In this document: positions 24,049-26,897 of the stretch, one piece after another | How the letters are laid out: every line of letters starts with the position of its first letter | Position numbering within the stretch: the stretch's first letter is position 1 | NCBI GenBank assembly: GCA_905397405.1 | Contig: CAJPVJ010000380.1 | Span: forward strand, 1 to 26,897 | Origin: Oppiella nova | Taxonomy: Eukaryota > Arthropoda > Arachnida > Sarcoptiformes > Oppiidae | Direction: 5' to 3' | Length of the DNA stretch: 26,897 bases | The notes under the pieces: model-generated | What the model was told of the DNA's origin: nothing | Databases searched by the model: none | Seen by the model: only the letters and a program-made list of their open reading frames with translations | Made by a program: the position numbers and the translations under genes

Positions 24049-24578
24049 TATACCGGTATTTTTATAATGATTGTAATGTTTTTGAGAATCGTAAAAATAA
24101 GCAATAAATCCATTTGCTATAACTTATTCTGGTTGACAGCAATGATGATGTGATACTGTCTCAGAATATGTTATCAAAAATGTAAAGACTTTCAATTTCT
24201 ACGATAAAGTTGTTTTAGATGAGCCCAAATCCACAATTAATTTATAGTTATATTATTTGTAAATGAATGAAAGTAGTGACAACACGACAGTGTTTACCAT
24301 TACAGTAATTGTAATATAATGTCAATCAATCACTACTTCTTGGGGGTGTGGTATTCTTCTATGCATAGATGGCAACTCCAAGAGCCCTCAGGAGGTTCTG
24401 TTAATACAGTTACCGGTATATTAATATTTGAAATTTCCAATCATTTATTCAATACTGTACTCAACACATCAATTAAATAAGGCTTACCTGAGAGTGGAGG
24501 TGAGAGACAGTACATATGATAACCTCGATCGCAATCATCGCAAAATAATAATTGATCCTAAATGAGAACAAATGGTTA
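24049..24578. repeat. Tandem duplication, copy B (530 bp)
   Basis: The second unit abuts copy A directly, with the junction at AATGGTTA|TATACCGG, and ends at AATGGTTA before unique sequence. It holds the PHD2 exons that are first in the reading order of the minus-strand DPF gene. Confidence 0.95.
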
Positions 24579-26238
24579 AAATGTTGAAAACACATCAAAT
24601 GAATACGAATATTGAATTACATCGTTGTCTGATGTGCCGCATAGACCGCAAGACTTGCATTCAATGCATTGCCACCGATATTTGGAGACCGAGGTCACCA
24701 TATTTGGTGTGAACTGAAGACATGTCGGATGGGCAGAGCGGCCGCAATCAGAACACGACACCAACTCTTCGGCAGATCTGGTCTTCTTATTCTCAGCCGA
24801 GTCTCCCAAACAGAAGTCGCAGTATTGACTCGGAGAGGCTAATGGCTTACCGCTGGCGCTCTTAGAACCTGTAGTCACCGATCAAACCATTAATTTAATT
24901 CTTATAATTAGTGAACAAATGGTAAACAAAGGGCGGAGGAAATGAAGGGCAGGAGCTGAGGATTCATGTCTTACTTGAAAGGCCTAAGTTTACGAAAGCA
25001 TTGTCTGAAATATACATTCAATCAGTCGTTGACAGGAGAGACGAGAGGACAGAGAAAACAATTCACAAAATGTTTATTCAATTAGTTTTATGAGATTTGA
25101 GTGGAAGGCTTACCTTCTTCTTCAGGATTAGGAGGTTTAGGGCCAGGATTTGGGGGCATTGGAGAGGAATGCTGTTGGGATGCCATCATTTGCGGCATCA
25201 TTGGAGGCATTGGGTGTTGGTTTGGGTGTTGTTGTTGTGCTGATGGCATGTTTGGCGGAGGATGAGGAACGGGAGTTGATTGGGTTGGATGTGATACATG
25301 TGACTGATGGTGAAGCTGACGAGGAGGTGTGTACGGCATATCTTCGTCCTCTCTGGCAATTCCGCTACTATTGGGTCCACTCATCGAATTACTGTTGGAA
25401 CCGTTGGATCCATCGTTTTGATGGCTATGGGAGTAATGATACGAAAGACCGGGTCTTGTCTTATATCGAGCGCCGCACAGATCACAAGAGTATGGCTTTT
25501 CTGCGTCTGAATACTCGACTCGCTTTCGCTTCGGCGCGTCCTTCTTCTTCTTCTTCTTTCTGGTCGAGTATTCTTCGTAGTCGTCGTAATCAGACTCCGG
25601 GTCATCGAGTTCTCCGGCGTCCGGCAAATCGCTGCCGTCATCGAAGTCTCGGAGCCACGACTCTTTCGACTCCTCAATGAATTTCTCGAAATTCTCGGTC
25701 ACATCCATGCGATTGTTGTTCTCCACAGTATTGGTCACCACTTCTTCGCCGTTTATCTCACTTTCTCTGATCCTTTTGGTCAGATAGTTATCATTCAACA
25801 GATACTGTCGCCTCTTCTTCTTCCATCTGCGCGCAGGATATGAGTAGAGCTGACCGTTGCTGTGTCCGGGCATTCGGTCCACAGTCTCCGCCCATATGTA
25901 AGAATCACCTGATTTTCAGACCAAATAAAGACACCATTTGTTAAGTATTGTCACAAAACAGACACTAATGTCTCGTCAATACTCTGTGCCACTCCTGTCT
26001 GGGCGTCGAGGAATGGCAGCCGAAGACGTCTCTCATTCACGAGTCGGACATTATATTTCGATGAGTTCTCAATGGCGTCTTGATATGACTGATCCGATAA
26101 GTGACTAACCATTCAATGAATCATAAGATTAAATCAAATCAAAACAAAGAAATCAAATATAAATAAAGCCATCAATCAATCGATGCATTACTTCTTCAGT
26201 TTGTTTAAGACATCCGGTCGGATGACAATACCCTCCAT
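24333..26238 (-). CDS. d4: d4/DPF family protein (BAF45-type SWI/SNF subunit), six exons
   Basis: Double-PHD histone-tail reader of BAF chromatin remodelers. Exons (minus): 26238-26192, 26104-25983, 25908-25114, 24868-24621, 24557-24488, 24397-24333. Phases agree throughout and give 448 residues (human DPF2 is 391). The start has a strong context (GCCATGG). Requiem_N domain, about residues 15-95: [60 protein letters not shown]. An acidic stretch and a [13 protein letters not shown] basic run follow, then a C2H2 finger ([20 protein letters not shown]; Cys198, Cys201, His214) and a Ser/Gln/Pro/His-rich linker. PHD1 starts at Cys338 ([20 protein letters not shown] ... [20 protein letters not shown]). 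PHD2 runs from about 392 ([20 protein letters not shown]) to the end ([16 protein letters not shown]). Introns are 87, 74, 245, 63 and 90 bp. The donor after exon 2 (A|gtattg) is weak, and the last two exons are duplicated downstream. It is followed on the same strand by no shared unit; RpS15A lies upstream. Confidence 0.95.
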
Positions 26239-26594
26239 GGCCTACGAGCTCTTCAGTGGACACAAGTAGTGATAAATGAGGTGACAATCACTGAATTGAA
26301 AGCAAATTATAGTTAAGTTTTGGAGACATTCAACGAAATGAACGCCAATTCGTGTGATTGAATCGATCTCTTTGTTGAGCCATTCCTCACACCAGATGTC
26401 TCTCCAACACAACAACTCTTTCGACAACTTTTCGGTCAATCACTCAAACATGAATTCAATGAAATCCAACACTAATTGTCGTTAATTATTACAAACCAAA
26501 CACTCATTGCATTCAATTGAGTCTTAAATGAATAAAAAGAGATTTCAAATCAAAATAAATAAGTTTTTGCCTTTAATTCTCCAAAAAAACTTTT
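26239..26594 (-). other. DPF leader/promoter region
   Basis: Short gap between the 3' end of RpS15A and the DPF start, both on the minus strand. It must hold the DPF promoter and leader. A 65-codon frame at 26242-26439 ends TAG GCC just before the DPF ATG, in the same frame. It could be an upstream frame but has no recognisable motif. Confidence 0.5.
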
Positions 26595-26600
26595 TTTATT
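26595..26600 (-). terminator. RpS15A polyadenylation signal
   Basis: AATAAA on the minus strand (TTTATT on plus), 31 bases after the RpS15A stop codon. Confidence 0.7.
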
Positions 26601-26630
26601 AATTATTTAAACAATTGATGACAAAAGCTA

Positions 26631-26890
26631 TCAGAAGAAGAAGCCGAGTATTTTGCCGCCCAAATGCTTTCTTCGTGCCTCTTCGTGGTCCATAATTCCT
26701 CCGGAAGTGGTCAGTACGAGGAACCCGAACTGTCGGGAGGGCAACAGATTAGCCAAATAGGACTCCATGTCTCGCAGTTTGACATCAAATCGAGGGCTAA
26801 TGACTCCACACTTGTTGAGACGTCCCGTCAGATTGACCACAATTTTGCCGCCTCTGTGGTCGTCCACGATCTCAAACTCGCCGATATAGC
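26631..26890 (-). CDS. RpS15A: Ribosomal protein S15A (uS8), last exon of the intact gene
   Basis: 40S ribosomal protein. The exon starts after cccatag (26891-26897 on the minus strand) and encodes residues 46-130: [85 protein letters not shown] and stop. This matches the full-length animal protein exactly at the C-terminus. The earlier exon(s) lie beyond the right edge of the window. The first 121 bases of this exon, plus the 7 intron bases visible, are identical to the truncated copy at 19258-19385. A polyadenylation signal follows at 26600-26595. Confidence 0.95.
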
Positions 26891-26897
26891 CTATGGG

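Noticed and set aside
25150-25680. 176-codon plus-strand frame
   Set aside because: Antisense shadow of DPF exon 3, which is strongly supported on the minus strand.
26242-26439. 65-codon frame ending just before the DPF start codon
   Set aside because: In frame with DPF but ended by TAG; no motif. A regulatory upstream frame is possible, but the sequence alone does not support it.

Overview
The window is AT-rich eukaryotic nuclear DNA from an animal. The protein-coding genes are metazoan: a SoxF-group transcription factor, CCDC97, a d4/DPF-family BAF subunit and ribosomal protein S15A. Introns of 63-90 bp sit beside one 8.6 kb intron, microsatellites are frequent and spacers are very AT-rich. 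This fits an arthropod, and I would guess a chelicerate such as a mite. The species cannot be fixed from the sequence alone.

Layout, left to right. Bases 1-3388 hold no gene I can support. At 3389-3778 (minus) a 129-residue open frame starts with a signal-peptide-like segment and is followed by seven cysteines; it is head-to-head with the next gene. A complete two-exon SoxF gene (4004-4577 and 13208-14628, plus strand) is split inside the HMG box by an 8,630 bp intron. Bases 15.8-19.5 kb hold an unusual run of incomplete gene copies around one intact tRNA: a frame-broken phospholipid scramblase, tRNA-Ser(GCT), a 3' piece of ribosomal protein L36A/eL42, and the first two thirds of ribosomal protein S15A. 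After about 1.7 kb of AT-rich spacer come an unidentified exon with an AT-hook-like motif (minus, about 21.23-21.40 kb) and an intact single-exon CCDC97 gene (21969-22781, plus).

The right end is a minus-strand block. A d4/DPF gene (BAF45-type subunit of SWI/SNF remodelers) can be rebuilt completely in six exons as a 448-residue protein (26238 to 24333). Its last two exons, which encode most of the second PHD finger, lie in a 525-530 bp tandem duplication, so a second identical pair of terminal exons follows downstream (24027 to 23803). At the right edge is the authentic 3' exon of RpS15A. Its first 121 bases, plus 7 bases of intron, are identical to the truncated copy at 19.3 kb, which lies in the opposite orientation.

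No prokaryotic-type system, CRISPR array, virus or complete transposon was seen. The most informative features are the recent duplications: the duplicated PHD2 terminal exons, the inverted partial RpS15A copy and the cluster of gene fragments. A 21-bp perfect inverted repeat able to form a hairpin lies inside that cluster. The genes do not form a pathway. SoxF and DPF are nuclear regulators of transcription, and the rest are housekeeping genes or fragments of them.
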